Made by a program: the position numbers and the translations under genes
Part shown: piece by piece, positions 1 to 8,960 of the stretch
Numbering within the stretch: position 1 is the first letter of the stretch
How the letters are laid out: the number at the start of each line of letters is the position of its first letter
Source: Blautia sp.
GTDB taxonomy: Bacteria > Bacillota > Clostridia > Lachnospirales > Lachnospiraceae
Reading direction: 5' to 3'
Assembly: GCA_017515325.1 (NCBI GenBank)
Contig: JAFWGA010000008.1
Location: forward strand, 24,481-88,480
DNA length: 64,000 nt
Notes under the pieces: generated by a model
Told to the model about the DNA's origin: nothing
What the model saw: only the letters and a program-made list of their open reading frames with translations
The model's database searches: none

Positions 1-1
1 A

Positions 2-1441
2 GTGTACGTGACTGAGGACGGGGCAGAGACGGACCTGGATCTTGGGCACTATGAGCGGTTCATAGATGAGGATCTGACAAAGTATTCCAATCTCACGTCC
101 GGAAAGGTATATTGGAATGTGCTGAACAAAGAACGGCAGGGCGCTTATTTAGGCTCGACAGTGCAGGTCATACCGCATATTACGAATGAGATTAAGGACT
201 TTATCTATGGAGCCGGAAAGGCATCAGGCGCCGATGTGGTTATTACTGAGATCGGCGGAACCATCGGAGACATTGAGTCACAGCCCTTTTTAGAGGCTGT
301 CAGACAGATTTCGCTTGAGATTGGCAGGGAGAACAGCCTGTTTATCCATGTGACGCTGGTGCCATATCTTTACGGCTCCAATGAACACAAATCCAAACCG
401 ACTCAGCACTCGGTGAAGGAACTGCAGGGGATGGGTATCGTGCCGAACATCATCGTGCTCAGATGCAATGAACCGCTGGAGGAGAGTATTTTCCGGAAGA
501 TTTCCATGTTCTGCAATGTCAAGGAAGACTGCGTGATCGAGAACCGGACACTGGAAAACCTTTATGAAGCTCCGTTGATGTTGGAGAAATCAAATTTTTC
601 CGGCGTTGTCTGCCGTGAACTGGGCATTGATGCCGCACTGCCTGATCTTTCGGAGTGGAGACGGCTGGTCGGGGCAATTTCTTCCCGCAACAAGGAAGTA
701 ACCATCGGACTTGTCGGCAAATATGTCCAGCTGCACGACGCTTATCTCTCCGTTGTGGAAGCCCTGACACACGCCGGATTTGTGCACGGTACGCATATCC
801 GGATTGAGTGGATTGATTCCGAAGAGCTGGACGAGAATCACTGTGACGAGAAACTGTCCGGAGTTTCCGGGATCATTGTGCCCGGCGGTTTCGGGGACAG
901 GGGGATAGACGGGATGATCCTGGCCGCGGAATATGCAAGGAAAAATGGGATTCCTTTCTTCGGCATCTGCCTGGGCATGCAGATCGCGGTGATTGAATTT
1001 GCCAGGAACGTGGCCGGCATAGCGGATGCCTGTTCCGGAGAGCTCCAACATGCGGTCGGACATAAAGTCATTGATTTTATGCCTGGTCAGTCTGAAAAAA
1101 CAGACAAGGGCGGGACGCTCAGGCTGGGAAGCTATCCCTGCTGCATTCTTCCCGGAAGTCTGATGGAAGCATGCTACGGTGTGCTCAGGGTCAACGAACG
1201 GCACAGACACAGGTATGAGTTCAACAATGATTACAGACAGGTTCTGACTGACGCAGGACTGACAATCTCAGGGACCTCTCCCGACAATCTGCTCGTGGAG
1301 ACGGTTGAGATCGAGGAACATCCCTTTTACCTTGGAGTACAGTATCATCCCGAGTTCAAATCCCGGCCGAACAGGCCTCATCCCATCTTCAGGGAATTCG
1401 TCAGGGCGGCACTTGAAAACAGGGAAGGGCACAGGAAATGA
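2..1441 (+). CDS. pyrG: CTP synthase, 5' partial
   Basis: Makes CTP from UTP, ATP and glutamine in the cytoplasm, the last step of pyrimidine nucleotide synthesis. The reading frame is open at the window edge and begins inside the synthetase domain (TEDGAETDLDLGHYERF, a family signature), so roughly 56 N-terminal residues with the ATP P-loop are outside the window. The glutamine amidotransferase half is complete: nucleophile Cys in GICLGMQ near residue 323 of the fragment and the HPEF His/Glu pair near residue 450. Length and spacing match the usual 535-545 residue enzyme. No clear intrinsic terminator was seen after the stop. Identity is certain; only the start is missing. Confidence 0.97.
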   Translation: MYVTEDGAETDLDLGHYERFIDEDLTKYSNLTSGKVYWNVLNKERQGAYLGSTVQVIPHITNEIKDFIYGAGKASGADVVITEIGGTIGDIESQPFLEAVRQISLEIGRENSLFIHVTLVPYLYGSNEHKSKPTQHSVKELQGMGIVPNIIVLRCNEPLEESIFRKISMFCNVKEDCVIENRTLENLYEAPLMLEKSNFSGVVCRELGIDAALPDLSEWRRLVGAISSRNKEVTIGLVGKYVQLHDAYLSVVEALTHAGFVHGTHIRIEWIDSEELDENHCDEKLSGVSGIIVPGGFGDRGIDGMILAAEYARKNGIPFFGICLGMQIAVIEFARNVAGIADACSGELQHAVGHKVIDFMPGQSEKTDKGGTLRLGSYPCCILPGSLMEACYGVLRVNERHRHRYEFNNDYRQVLTDAGLTISGTSPDNLLVETVEIEEHPFYLGVQYHPEFKSRPNRPHPIFREFVRAALENREGHRK

Positions 1442-1504
1442 AGGCAGGCTCTTTCTGCTGTCTGCTTTGTGGGCAAACTGATGGAAATATTGTCTTTATC
1501 TAAG

Positions 1505-1533
1505 TTGCCTATTTGCATTAACATGTGTATAAT
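1505..1533 (+). promoter_or_regulatory. Candidate sigma-70-type promoter for the macrodomain/vWA genes
   Basis: TTGCCT (1505-1510) and a perfect TATAAT (1528-1533) are separated by 17 bases in the gap after pyrG. The predicted transcript would have a leader of about 170 bases before the ATG at 1709. No other good promoter was seen in this gap. Confidence 0.55.
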
Positions 1534-1708
1534 CATACATATCGGGATTTCCTTTCTGATAGGTTCTTTCATCTGGATGGATGTAAGCCTGATCATATTG
1601 GAAATCCTTTTTTTGCAATGGGAAAATGAAACGTCGGCACCAGGGGGAGTCTCGGGAACTCACGGGAGAACTCATCGCAGCAGGAAGAACGAACAGGGGA
1701 GGACGAGC

Positions 1709-2782
1709 ATGCCATTCCAGATTATCCGAAATGACATAACGAAGGTGAAAGCAGATGCGATTGTGAATACGGCGAATCCGCATCCGATCATCGGCAGCGG
1801 TACTGACAGTGCCATCCATAAGGCGGCAGGGCTCGAACTTCTTAATGCACGAAAGAAGATTGGTGATATTCCCCCAGGGTCTGCTGTCAGTACGCCTGCA
1901 TTCAATCTGCCTGCGAGGTATGTTATCCATACGGTTGGTCCTTCATGGGTAGATGGAAAACATGGGGAGGAAAGGGTGCTGCGCAGGGCTTATGATTCTG
2001 CACTGAACCTGGCGGATCAGCTTGGATGCAGGTCGGTGGCATTTCCGCTTATGGCCGCGGGGAGCTACGGATTCCCCCGTGACCTGGCGCTTTCCATTGC
2101 CATATCTGCATTCACGGACTTTCTGATGGATCATGACATGACCGTCTACCTTGTCCTGTTTAATGGGAAGGCCTTCTCGCTGGCGTCCTCCCTGTTTTCT
2201 GACCTGAAAAGCTACATTGACGACAATTATGTTGAGGAACAGACTCAGAAGGAGTATGGCTCCAGCTCTAAACAGCGTTGGTGGCAGAAGAGCCTTGCAT
2301 CACCGAAAGAATATGATCTTTACAAAGAAGGTCCCTCTTGTGGGAATGCCAGTAAAGCACCTCGGAGGCCTGCAGCTTCAGCTAAACCGTTACTGGCCGG
2401 GAGCCTTAAGGAGCTGCTTGGGCAGAGCGAGAGCACCTTCTCTGAATATCTTCTGGACATCCTGAAGGAGCGCAGCGGGAAGGACTCTGAGGTGTATAAA
2501 CGTGCTGAGATCAGTAAGCAGCTTTTCAGCAAGATGCTTTCAAACAAATATTATCAGCCGACTAAGAACACGGTGATCCAGTTGGCAATCGGCCTGCAGC
2601 TGGATGTGAACCAGACCCAGAGGCTGCTGGAGAAAGCTGGCTATACCCTGACACGCAGCAGCAAGGTGGATCTTGTGGTACAGTATTACATTGAGCGGAA
2701 GGTGTACAATGTCAAGTTCATAAATCTGGCTTTGGAGGACTGCGGTCTTCCGCTTTTGAAGACCGGCATGCCGAGGCCGTGA
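1709..2782 (+). CDS. Macrodomain protein with C-terminal HTH-like domain
   Basis: The first ~170 residues are a macrodomain, a fold that binds ADP-ribose or removes it from proteins, nucleic acids or O-acetyl-ADP-ribose. The binding loops are visible as NTANPHPIIGSGTDSAIHKA and the later GSYGFP turn. After a low-complexity linker (residues ~195-235) comes a helical domain of ~100 residues with a phage-repressor-like helix-turn-helix look (AEISKQLFSKMLSNKYYQP, then LAIGLQLDVNQTQRLLEKAGY). The ATG at 1709 is chosen because AGGGGAGG lies just upstream and it begins exactly at the domain; an upstream in-frame ATG at 1469 lacks such support. It is followed by the vWA gene, probably in one operon. 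Substrate unknown; a regulatory or nucleic-acid-linked ADP-ribose role is inference. Confidence 0.82.
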   Translation: MPFQIIRNDITKVKADAIVNTANPHPIIGSGTDSAIHKAAGLELLNARKKIGDIPPGSAVSTPAFNLPARYVIHTVGPSWVDGKHGEERVLRRAYDSALNLADQLGCRSVAFPLMAAGSYGFPRDLALSIAISAFTDFLMDHDMTVYLVLFNGKAFSLASSLFSDLKSYIDDNYVEEQTQKEYGSSSKQRWWQKSLASPKEYDLYKEGPSCGNASKAPRRPAASAKPLLAGSLKELLGQSESTFSEYLLDILKERSGKDSEVYKRAEISKQLFSKMLSNKYYQPTKNTVIQLAIGLQLDVNQTQRLLEKAGYTLTRSSKVDLVVQYYIERKVYNVKFINLALEDCGLPLLKTGMPRP

Positions 2783-2822
2783 GCTGAAAAAAGTCAACGG
2801 CCAGTTGACCGAATCTCCTTCT

Positions 2823-2851
2823 GAGTTTGTTACACTCCAGGTAACAAATTC
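2823..2851. repeat. Inverted repeat between macrodomain and vWA genes
   Basis: TTTGTTAC (2826-2833) and GTAACAAA (2841-2848) form a perfect 8-bp inverted repeat around a 7-base spacer, extended outward by three more pairs (one a G-T). It lies 17 bases before the vWA start codon, has no T tract, and could be an operator or an mRNA hairpin near the ribosome site. Confidence 0.55.
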
Positions 2852-2867
2852 GAAAGGGGATTTTATT

Positions 2868-3512
2868 ATGAACGGAAATCTTACGGAAATCGTATTTATC
2901 CTTGACAGGAGCGGATCCATGGCGGGACTGGAGGACGATACGATCGGGGGCTTCAACGCCATGGTGGAAAAGCAGAAGAAGGAACCGGGGGAGGCAGTTC
3001 TCTCCGCCGTGCTGTTCAGCGATGACAATACTGTAATTTATGACCGGGCGGATATCCGGAAGGTGGAGCCGCTGACGGACAGACAGTATTTCGTGGGAGG
3101 CTGCACGGCACTCCTGGATGCTATCGGAGGTGCGGTTCACCACATCGGAAACGTTCACAAGTACGCCAGGAAGGAAGACAGGCCGGCGAAGACGGTTTTT
3201 GTTATCACAACAGACGGCATGGAGAATGCCAGCCGCCGTTACAGCTATTCCAAGGTACAGCGGATGGTAAAGCGGCAGCAGGAAAAATATGGCTGGGAGT
3301 TCCTTTTCCTTGGTGCGAACATGGACGCAATCTCTGTGGCGAGGAGTTTTGGCATCCGGAAAGACCGCGCTGTAAGGTATGCATGTGACAGTGCAGGGAC
3401 AAGCCTGAATTTTGAGGTCGCCGGCAAGGCTATCGCAAGGGTGCGAAGCGGACAGGAAATCAAAGAAGACTGGTGCGCGGAAATCAAAGAAGACTACAGA
3501 AAGAGGGGGTAA
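2868..3512 (+). CDS. von Willebrand factor A domain protein (TerY-like size)
   Basis: A 214-residue protein that is almost entirely one vWA domain, a metal-dependent protein-binding module. The MIDAS site is intact: DRSGS at residues 13-17, the Thr of GGCTALLD near residue 80 and the Asp of TTDGMEN near 117. No signal peptide or membrane segment is seen, so it is cytoplasmic. The ATG at 2868 is preferred because AAAGGGGA sits upstream and the protein begins directly at the first beta strand; the longer reading from 2805 runs through the inverted repeat. It follows the macrodomain gene by 85 bases. Small vWA proteins of this type often accompany tellurite/stress or AAA-type partners, none of which is present here, so its partner is unknown. 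Confidence 0.85.
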   Translation: MNGNLTEIVFILDRSGSMAGLEDDTIGGFNAMVEKQKKEPGEAVLSAVLFSDDNTVIYDRADIRKVEPLTDRQYFVGGCTALLDAIGGAVHHIGNVHKYARKEDRPAKTVFVITTDGMENASRRYSYSKVQRMVKRQQEKYGWEFLFLGANMDAISVARSFGIRKDRAVRYACDSAGTSLNFEVAGKAIARVRSGQEIKEDWCAEIKEDYRKRG

Positions 3513-3594
3513 GTGGTATTGTTCCGCGTAAGCGGTCTCGTCGTCCGGGTCTCGCCTCCGGCTTGGTCGGTTCTAAACGATGCCCACCGGGCAT

Positions 3595-3731
3595 CAGAAC
3601 CGGTCGTTGCTAAACGCCTGCCACTGGCACGCAGCAACCCACATCATGCTCATATAGGGGTGTACAATAAAGCCTCGTCCCCACTGGCAAGCAGGCTTGC
3701 CGTGGGAACAGGCTTTTTGCACTGGAATCAT
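3595..3731 (+). repeat. Dispersed intergenic repeat, copy A
   Basis: About 137 bases closely matching 60348-60485 and, in its second half, 20592-20706 and (reversed) 14827-14925. The 3' part is a long hairpin with arms around CCACTGGCAAGC and GCTTGCCGTGGG followed by AGGCTTTTTGC, so it can act as an intrinsic terminator. Here it directly abuts a broken acetyltransferase gene. The stretch 3516-3594 upstream holds a second short motif related to 14957-14985 and 38841-38867. Confidence 0.8.
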
Positions 3732-3736
3732 ATAGT

Positions 3737-3884
3737 TACGATTAGAGGAGACGAGGAAAGCAACATTCATGCGCGGCACTTGTATGAGCGTTTAGGGTTT
3801 ACGCAACTCGGCACCATTCCTGGAGGCTTTCGTATGAAGGATGGACATTATGAAAATATCTGCCCTTATTATCATGAACTGTAG
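3737..3884 (+). pseudogene. GNAT acetyltransferase remnant (C-terminal end)
   Basis: The last ~45 residues read as the end of a GNAT N-acetyltransferase: ARHLYERLGFTQLGTIPGGF followed by RMKDGHYENI is the usual last alpha-helix and beta strands of the fold. The acetyl-CoA-binding part is missing; repeat copy A lies immediately upstream, and the open frame only continues through the repeat by chance. No ribosome site supports an independent start. It is therefore a 5'-deleted remnant, with the junction around 3732-3745. Confidence 0.75.
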
Positions 3885-3918
3885 TTCAATCCCAGGTTGT
3901 CAATTTGAGTAAAAATAC

Positions 3919-3947
3919 TTGACAGAACAAAAGCACTGTTATAGAAT
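3919..3947 (+). promoter_or_regulatory. Promoter of the amt operon
   Basis: Perfect TTGACA (3919-3924) and TAGAAT (3942-3947) with a 17-base spacer. Predicted start near 3954, giving a leader of about 215 bases before the ATG at 4169, most of it in stable hairpins. Confidence 0.75.
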
Positions 3948-3967
3948 GCTATCCTATAAAGGCAAGG

Positions 3968-4125
3968 GCGTCTTGGAAGCAATTCCAAGGCGCTTTTTCT
4001 TTTTCAGGGCTGCCGTAAGGAGAGTTCACCTGACGGTGACCGGCAGCCCGCCAGGGGTAGAGGCATTACCCTGTTTAAAGTCATTCCACAATGGCGTGGT
4101 TAGCTGGTGTGGAATGGCTTTTTTT
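3968..4125 (+). promoter_or_regulatory. Multi-hairpin leader with two terminator-like structures upstream of amt
   Basis: Four hairpins follow one another. Hairpin 1: GCGTCTTGGAA (3968-3978), loop GCAA, TTCCAAGGCGC (3983-3993), then a long T-rich run. Hairpin 2: GGGCTGCCG with CGGCAGCCC, about 4007-4048. Hairpin 3: CAGGGGTA with TACCCTG, about 4053-4074. Hairpin 4: AGTCATTCCACA (4079-4090) with TGTGGAATGGCT (4108-4119) and seven Ts. Two terminators between a promoter and its gene imply controlled read-through. ANTAR-type antitermination is known for nitrogen genes in Clostridia, but the typical hexaloops are not obvious, so the mechanism is open. Confidence 0.7.
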
Positions 4126-4168
4126 GTTACCTGCTGGCAATGGGTTTGAAAGAAAGGGAGGAACAGTT

Positions 4169-5941
4169 ATGACACAGGAAATAATGAAAGCATTGGATGG
4201 TGAGATTTTTGCGGTATGGTTCCTGATCGGTGCCGCATTTGTTTTCTGGATGCAGGCGGGCTTTGCCATGTGCGAGGCCGGATTTACCAGAGCGAAAAAT
4301 GCGGGCAACATCATCATGAAGAACCTGATGGACTTCTGTATCGGAACGGTGATGTGGTTTATCTGTGGCGCTTCTCTGATGCTCGGCCCGAACATCATGA
4401 AGGGCTTTGCGGGAGGCTTCAGTTTTGACGTGTTTACCAACTATGGAAGCTTCAATTACTCTGCCTTTGTATTCAATCTGGTGTTTTGCGCCACGACGGC
4501 AACGATCGTATCTGGCTCCATGGCGGAGCGGACGAAGTTCTCCAGCTACTGTATCTATTCTGCGGTCATTTCTGCTGTGATTTATCCGATCGAGGCTCAC
4601 TGGACCTGGGGCGGCGGGTTTCTGGCACAGTGGGGCTTCCATGATTATGCAGGTTCCAACTGTATCCACATGGTCGGAGGCATCTGTGCTTTTATCGGAG
4701 CCTGGATGCTTGGACCCAGGATTGGAAAGTTTGAGAAAGACAGGATGGGAAAGATCAGTAAGGTAAATGCATTCCCTGGCCATAACCTGGTTATCGCCGC
4801 GCTGGGCGTATTCATTCTCTGGCTTGGCTGGTATGGATTTAACGGGGCAGCCGCGACAGATGTGCCCACGATGGGATCTGTCTTCCTGACGACTACGGTA
4901 GCACCATCAGTAGCAACGGTCGTATGTATGATTTTTACCTGGATCAGATATGGAAAACCGGATGTTTCCCTGTGCCTGAACGCTTCCCTTGCAGGGCTCG
5001 TTGCCATTACAGCCCCCTGTGATGTGGCGGACTGTGCAGGAGCGGCCGTCATAGGCGCTGTTTCCGGTTTGCTGGTTGTGTTTGGGGTGTGGTTCAACGA
5101 TCATGTCACTCATGTGGATGACCCTGTTGGCGCGGTAGCTGTCCATATGCTTAACGGGATCTGGGGAACGATTGCCGTCGGTCTGTTCGCGACATCGAGC
5201 GCGCCTGGCTTTGCTGTCGCTGGTATCCGTGAAGGACTGTTTTATGGCGGAGGTGTTCAGCAGCTGGGCATGCAGCTTGGCGGCATGCTTATCACTGCGG
5301 CCTGGACAGTCGTCACAATCTGGATCGCATTTACGATTATCCGTGTCACCATAGGACTCAGGGTAACGGAGGAAGAGGAACTGATGGGACTCGATTCAAC
5401 AGAACATGGGCTTCCGTCTGCGTATGCTGGTTTCTCCATTATGGATATTTCGACTACGATGATGATGAGTGTCAACGAAAATACGAACCTGGGAACAGAC
5501 CGTTATGAAGAAGCTTCTGAGGCAAAGCGCAACGCTGCCGTTCCGGTAATCCGTACCGACGGGGCAGGCATTCCGGTTTTAGATACGGGTATCTCGAAGG
5601 TGGTCATTATTGCGAAGCTTTCCAGATATGATGCTCTTAAACGGGCCATGAACGATCTGGGTGTTACCGGCATGACGGTGACACAGGTGATGGGATGCGG
5701 CATTGAGAAGGGCGCCGGCGAGCGGTACCGTGGTGTTGAGATTGATGCCACACTTTTGCCTAAAGTCAAGCTTGAGGTTGTTGTCAGCTCTATTCCTGTG
5801 GATGATGTGATAGCCGCTGCGAAGAAGACATTGTATACGGGACATATTGGAGACGGGAAGATATTTGTTTATCCAGTGAACCGGGTTGTGAAAATCCGTA
5901 CAGGAGAAGAAGGCTTTGCCGCTTTGCAGGATGTAGAGTAA
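4169..5941 (+). CDS. amt: Ammonium transporter fused to a P-II (GlnK-like) domain
   Basis: Residues ~1-420 form the Amt channel with about eleven membrane segments; family signatures include the His of EAHWTWGGGF near 143 and the second channel His in AVHMLNGIWG near 325. After a linker, residues ~475-590 are a complete P-II regulator: VVIIAKLSRYDALKRAM strand-helix, the T-loop GERYRG carrying the Tyr that is uridylylated in E. coli GlnB, and GDGKIFVYPV near the end. P-II normally blocks the channel when nitrogen is sufficient, so here pore and gate are one polypeptide. The ATG at 4169 has GGGAGG upstream and starts at the usual Amt N-terminus. Amt/P-II fusions are known in Clostridia. The gene is probably co-transcribed with the next one (82-base gap, no terminator). 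Confidence 0.95.
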   Translation: MTQEIMKALDGEIFAVWFLIGAAFVFWMQAGFAMCEAGFTRAKNAGNIIMKNLMDFCIGTVMWFICGASLMLGPNIMKGFAGGFSFDVFTNYGSFNYSAFVFNLVFCATTATIVSGSMAERTKFSSYCIYSAVISAVIYPIEAHWTWGGGFLAQWGFHDYAGSNCIHMVGGICAFIGAWMLGPRIGKFEKDRMGKISKVNAFPGHNLVIAALGVFILWLGWYGFNGAAATDVPTMGSVFLTTTVAPSVATVVCMIFTWIRYGKPDVSLCLNASLAGLVAITAPCDVADCAGAAVIGAVSGLLVVFGVWFNDHVTHVDDPVGAVAVHMLNGIWGTIAVGLFATSSAPGFAVAGIREGLFYGGGVQQLGMQLGGMLITAAWTVVTIWIAFTIIRVTIGLRVTEEEELMGLDSTEHGLPSAYAGFSIMDISTTMMMSVNENTNLGTDRYEEASEAKRNAAVPVIRTDGAGIPVLDTGISKVVIIAKLSRYDALKRAMNDLGVTGMTVTQVMGCGIEKGAGERYRGVEIDATLLPKVKLEVVVSSIPVDDVIAAAKKTLYTGHIGDGKIFVYPVNRVVKIRTGEEGFAALQDVE

Positions 5942-6022
5942 CCTTGAGGTTTGCACCTGCCTGATGGCATTGGAAGTAACTTAGAAAACAGGAGCAGGGA
6001 TCATGAAGAAAAGGAGGCCGAC

Positions 6023-8595
6023 ATGGCGGCGTTTGAACGAATTCTGTCCGGGATTCCGGAAATGGATAAGGCTCTTGATAATATAAGGCTGGGGGATAAC
6101 GTCGTATGGCGTGTCTCCAGCCTTGATGAATTTCACCTCTTTGTCGACCCGTATCTGGAGCAGGCCATAAAGGATCACCGCAATATCATCTATGTCCGTT
6201 TTGCGTCCCACCCTCCCATCACGGAGGAACGTCCGGAGATCAAGACGGTACACATTGAACTGTCTCACAGGTTCGAGACATTCTCGGTGGCCATTCACAA
6301 TCTGATCGCTGAGGAAGGATTTGACGCATTCTATGTTTTCGACTGTCTTTCCGAACTGCCGACAGCCTGGGCTACGGATCTTATGATGGGTAATTTTTTC
6401 CGTGTGACCTGCCCATTCCTGTTCCGGTTGGACACAGTCGCTTTCTTTCCGCTGATCAGGGGCAGGCACTCATTGGCTTCGACAGCGAGAATTCAGGATA
6501 CGACCCAGCTTTTCCTGGATGTCTATTCGGAGGGAAAAGCAGTTTATGTGCGTCCGGAAAAGGTGTGGAACCGAGAATCTGAGACCATGTTCCTGCCGCA
6601 TCTGTATAATCCGGAGAATGGTTCGTTCAAACCGCTGTTGGATGGGATTCGCGCGAGCCGGTTCTACCAGGTGATGAATCGACAGCAGCGGCCAGGCAGT
6701 GAGCAGAGCACAGATTCCTGGGACAGGTTTTTCAACCTGACGAGGCAGCTGCATGAGGCCGGGATGGATGTGTCTGATTCCTGCGACCGGATGTGCAGGA
6801 TCATGATGACCCGTGATGAGAAGATGCGGGCGATGATCCGGGAACAGTTTAAACCGGAGGATTATTTCTACGTACGTGACCACATGATCGGAACCGGAAT
6901 GATCGGAGGAAAAGCCTGTGGAATGCTTCTTGCCCGCAAGATTATCGAAAATACCCGGCCGGATCTGTACGACGTGATGGAGCCGCATGATTCCTGGTTC
7001 ATCGGTTCAGACGTCTATTACTCATACATTGTTGAGAACGGATTCTGGGATCTTCGGGTACGCCAGCGCACGGAGGAAGAGTATTTTTCCCTGGCAGAAA
7101 CCTTTTCGCAGAAACTCCTTTCAGGAAGATTTTCTGGTAATATGGAAAAACGGTTCAGCTTTCTTCTGGAATACTATGGGCAGGATCCGATCATCGTCAG
7201 GTCCAGCAGTATCCTGGAGGATGGGTTTGGCAATGCGTTCGCGGGAAAATACGAGTCCGTATTCTGTGCGAATACTGGAACATTCGAAGAAAGGCTACAG
7301 GAATTTGAAGATGCCATCCGCAAGGTATATGCCAGTTCGATGAGTCTTTCCGCACTGGATTACCGGAAGCGCCGGAATCTGGCAGGCCGTGACGAGCAGA
7401 TGGCGCTTCTGGTGCAGCGTGTGTCCGGTTCCCACTATGATCAGTATTACATGCCATGTGCGGCAGGCGTCGGTTACTCCTACAGCCCTTACCGCTTCCT
7501 GAAAAGTCTGGATCCGGAAGCCGGGATGCTTCGTCTCGTTATGGGGCTTGGCACCTGTGCCGTCGACAGAACAGAGGGCTCCTATCCCCGCCTGGTGAAT
7601 CTTGACAGACCTGAAGCCATGACGGCAACCACAATTGCTGAAAAGCACGAATTTTCCCAACGGAAGCTGGAGGTCATTAATAAAGAAAAGAAAGGACTTG
7701 AACAGATCACCCTGGATCAGATCGAAGACAGGCTGCCCGGTTTTCTGGGCAAAGCGCTGCTGGAGCACGATTATGAGGTGGAGCAGCGGCTTCGTGAACT
7801 GGGCAGAAACCAATCTGTCAGATTTATATCATGCAAAGGCCTGGTCAGTAACCGGCATATGATGGAACAGTTTAAAGAGATGATGCAGGTGATCCAGAAT
7901 GCTTATCAGCAGCCGGTTGATATCGAATTTACCCTGAACCTGGATGGGACAGGGGAGTACATGATTAATCTGCTGCAATGCCGTCCGCTGCAGGTCTTTC
8001 TGGATACAGGGGAGGTCTTCCTTCGGATGCGCTGCCCACTGAGCGGATTCTGATGTCATTGGAAGGCGCTTCTATGGGACTGTCGAGGGAAGTACCGCTG
8101 GATCTGATCGTATATGTGGATCCGGTTGCCTACTATAATCTGCCCTACAACGAAAAGAACAGTATAGCGAAAGCGGTGGGAAGCGTTAACTGGAAATTCC
8201 GCGGATCCGGGAAGCACATGATGCTGATTGTTCCTGGAAGAATCGGCACCTCTTCACAGGAACTTGGCGTTCCGACTACCTTTGCCGACATCAGTGAATT
8301 TGAGGTCATCTGCGAAGTGGCCGAATCCAGTGCAGGCTATAACCCGGAACTGTCCTACGGCAGTCACATCTTTCAGGATCTTGTAGAGGCTCAGATTCTC
8401 TACACGGCTGTATTTGAGGGGAAACAGACAAAGGAATATCATCCGGAAAAACTGACAAAACTCCCAAACCTGTTAACGGAATTGTTTCCTGAGCTTGAAA
8501 AGCTGCATGAGGTGATCCGGATTCTGGATGTAAGCGGAAAGGAATGTACAGTGTATCATGATCTGAAGCATGAGCGGCTCCTTGTCACGATTTGA
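6023..8595 (+). pseudogene. PEP/pyruvate-binding (PPDK N-terminal-like) domain protein, frameshifted
   Basis: Reads as one protein of about 855 residues in two frames. The first part (from ATG 6023 with AAGGAGG upstream) has an N-terminal RecA-like region without a Walker motif, then the ATP-grasp-type phosphotransfer domain seen in pyruvate phosphate dikinase and PEP synthase (PIIVRSSSILEDGFGNAF near residue 388, and LLQCRPLQ near 655). The frame then closes at 8053, while the natural continuation (ALPTERILMSLEGASMG onwards to 8595) runs one frame back; the switch lies between about 8000 and 8035. The phospho-His domain of true PPDK is absent. Position after amt suggests nitrogen-linked control. 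The break may be a real mutation, an assembly error, or less likely programmed slippage. Confidence 0.8.
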
Positions 8596-8622
8596 TTTTC
8601 AAAGGGGATGGAGCGAATGGGA

Positions 8623-8655
8623 AGCTGGCTGGAGAAATCCGGCTGGCTTTTTTTT
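8623..8655 (+). terminator. Intrinsic terminator of the amt operon
   Basis: Eleven-pair stem (8623-8633 with 8638-8648, several G-T pairs) around a GAAA tetraloop, followed by eight Ts. It lies 28 bases after the stop of the PEP/pyruvate-binding gene. Confidence 0.85.
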
Positions 8656-8778
8656 ACTCTGTTCAGATGCTGCCGTATTTGTTATACTGGACTAAGGATA
8701 AATCTGTCTGAGTCATTTGCAGGTTCCTGTATTGTGTATAACCTGGAAAAATGAAGAGGGTGTTGAAAGGAGAAGGCC

Positions 8779-8934
8779 ATGTTACATGAATTCAGTTTTA
8801 AGTCGTTTAATGAGCAGGATGAGGTTCAGGGATGGGTTTATGAAATGAGTGGACACTTTTGTGATACATCAGTCCAAAGGCATTGTCTTTTGGTTTTCCA
8901 ATGTTTATTCCATTTTCTGATGTGGGAAATATGA
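8779..8934 (+). pseudogene. Alpha/beta hydrolase N-terminal remnant
   Basis: An ATG with a strong GAAAGGAGA site opens a 51-residue frame. The first ~22 residues (FSFKSFNEQDEVQGWVYE) look like the start of a lysophospholipase-type alpha/beta hydrolase; the rest is unrelated, Cys/Phe-rich and overlaps the approach to the next gene. It looks like a gene deleted after its first few dozen codons. The region 8657-8778 holds no gene. Confidence 0.5.
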
Positions 8935-8960
8935 TCTTATTACGAGGAGATCAAAAGAGT

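Noticed and set aside
590-1210. 206-residue minus-strand frame inside pyrG
   Set aside because: Antisense to an unmistakable CTP synthase with no start signals.
3513-3884. 123-residue frame as an intact gene
   Set aside because: Its first two thirds are repeat copy A translated; only the last ~45 residues are protein-like and belong to a truncated acetyltransferase.
3919-4149. 76-residue open frame in the amt leader
   Set aside because: Spans terminator hairpins, has no ribosome site, and is better explained as a structured leader.
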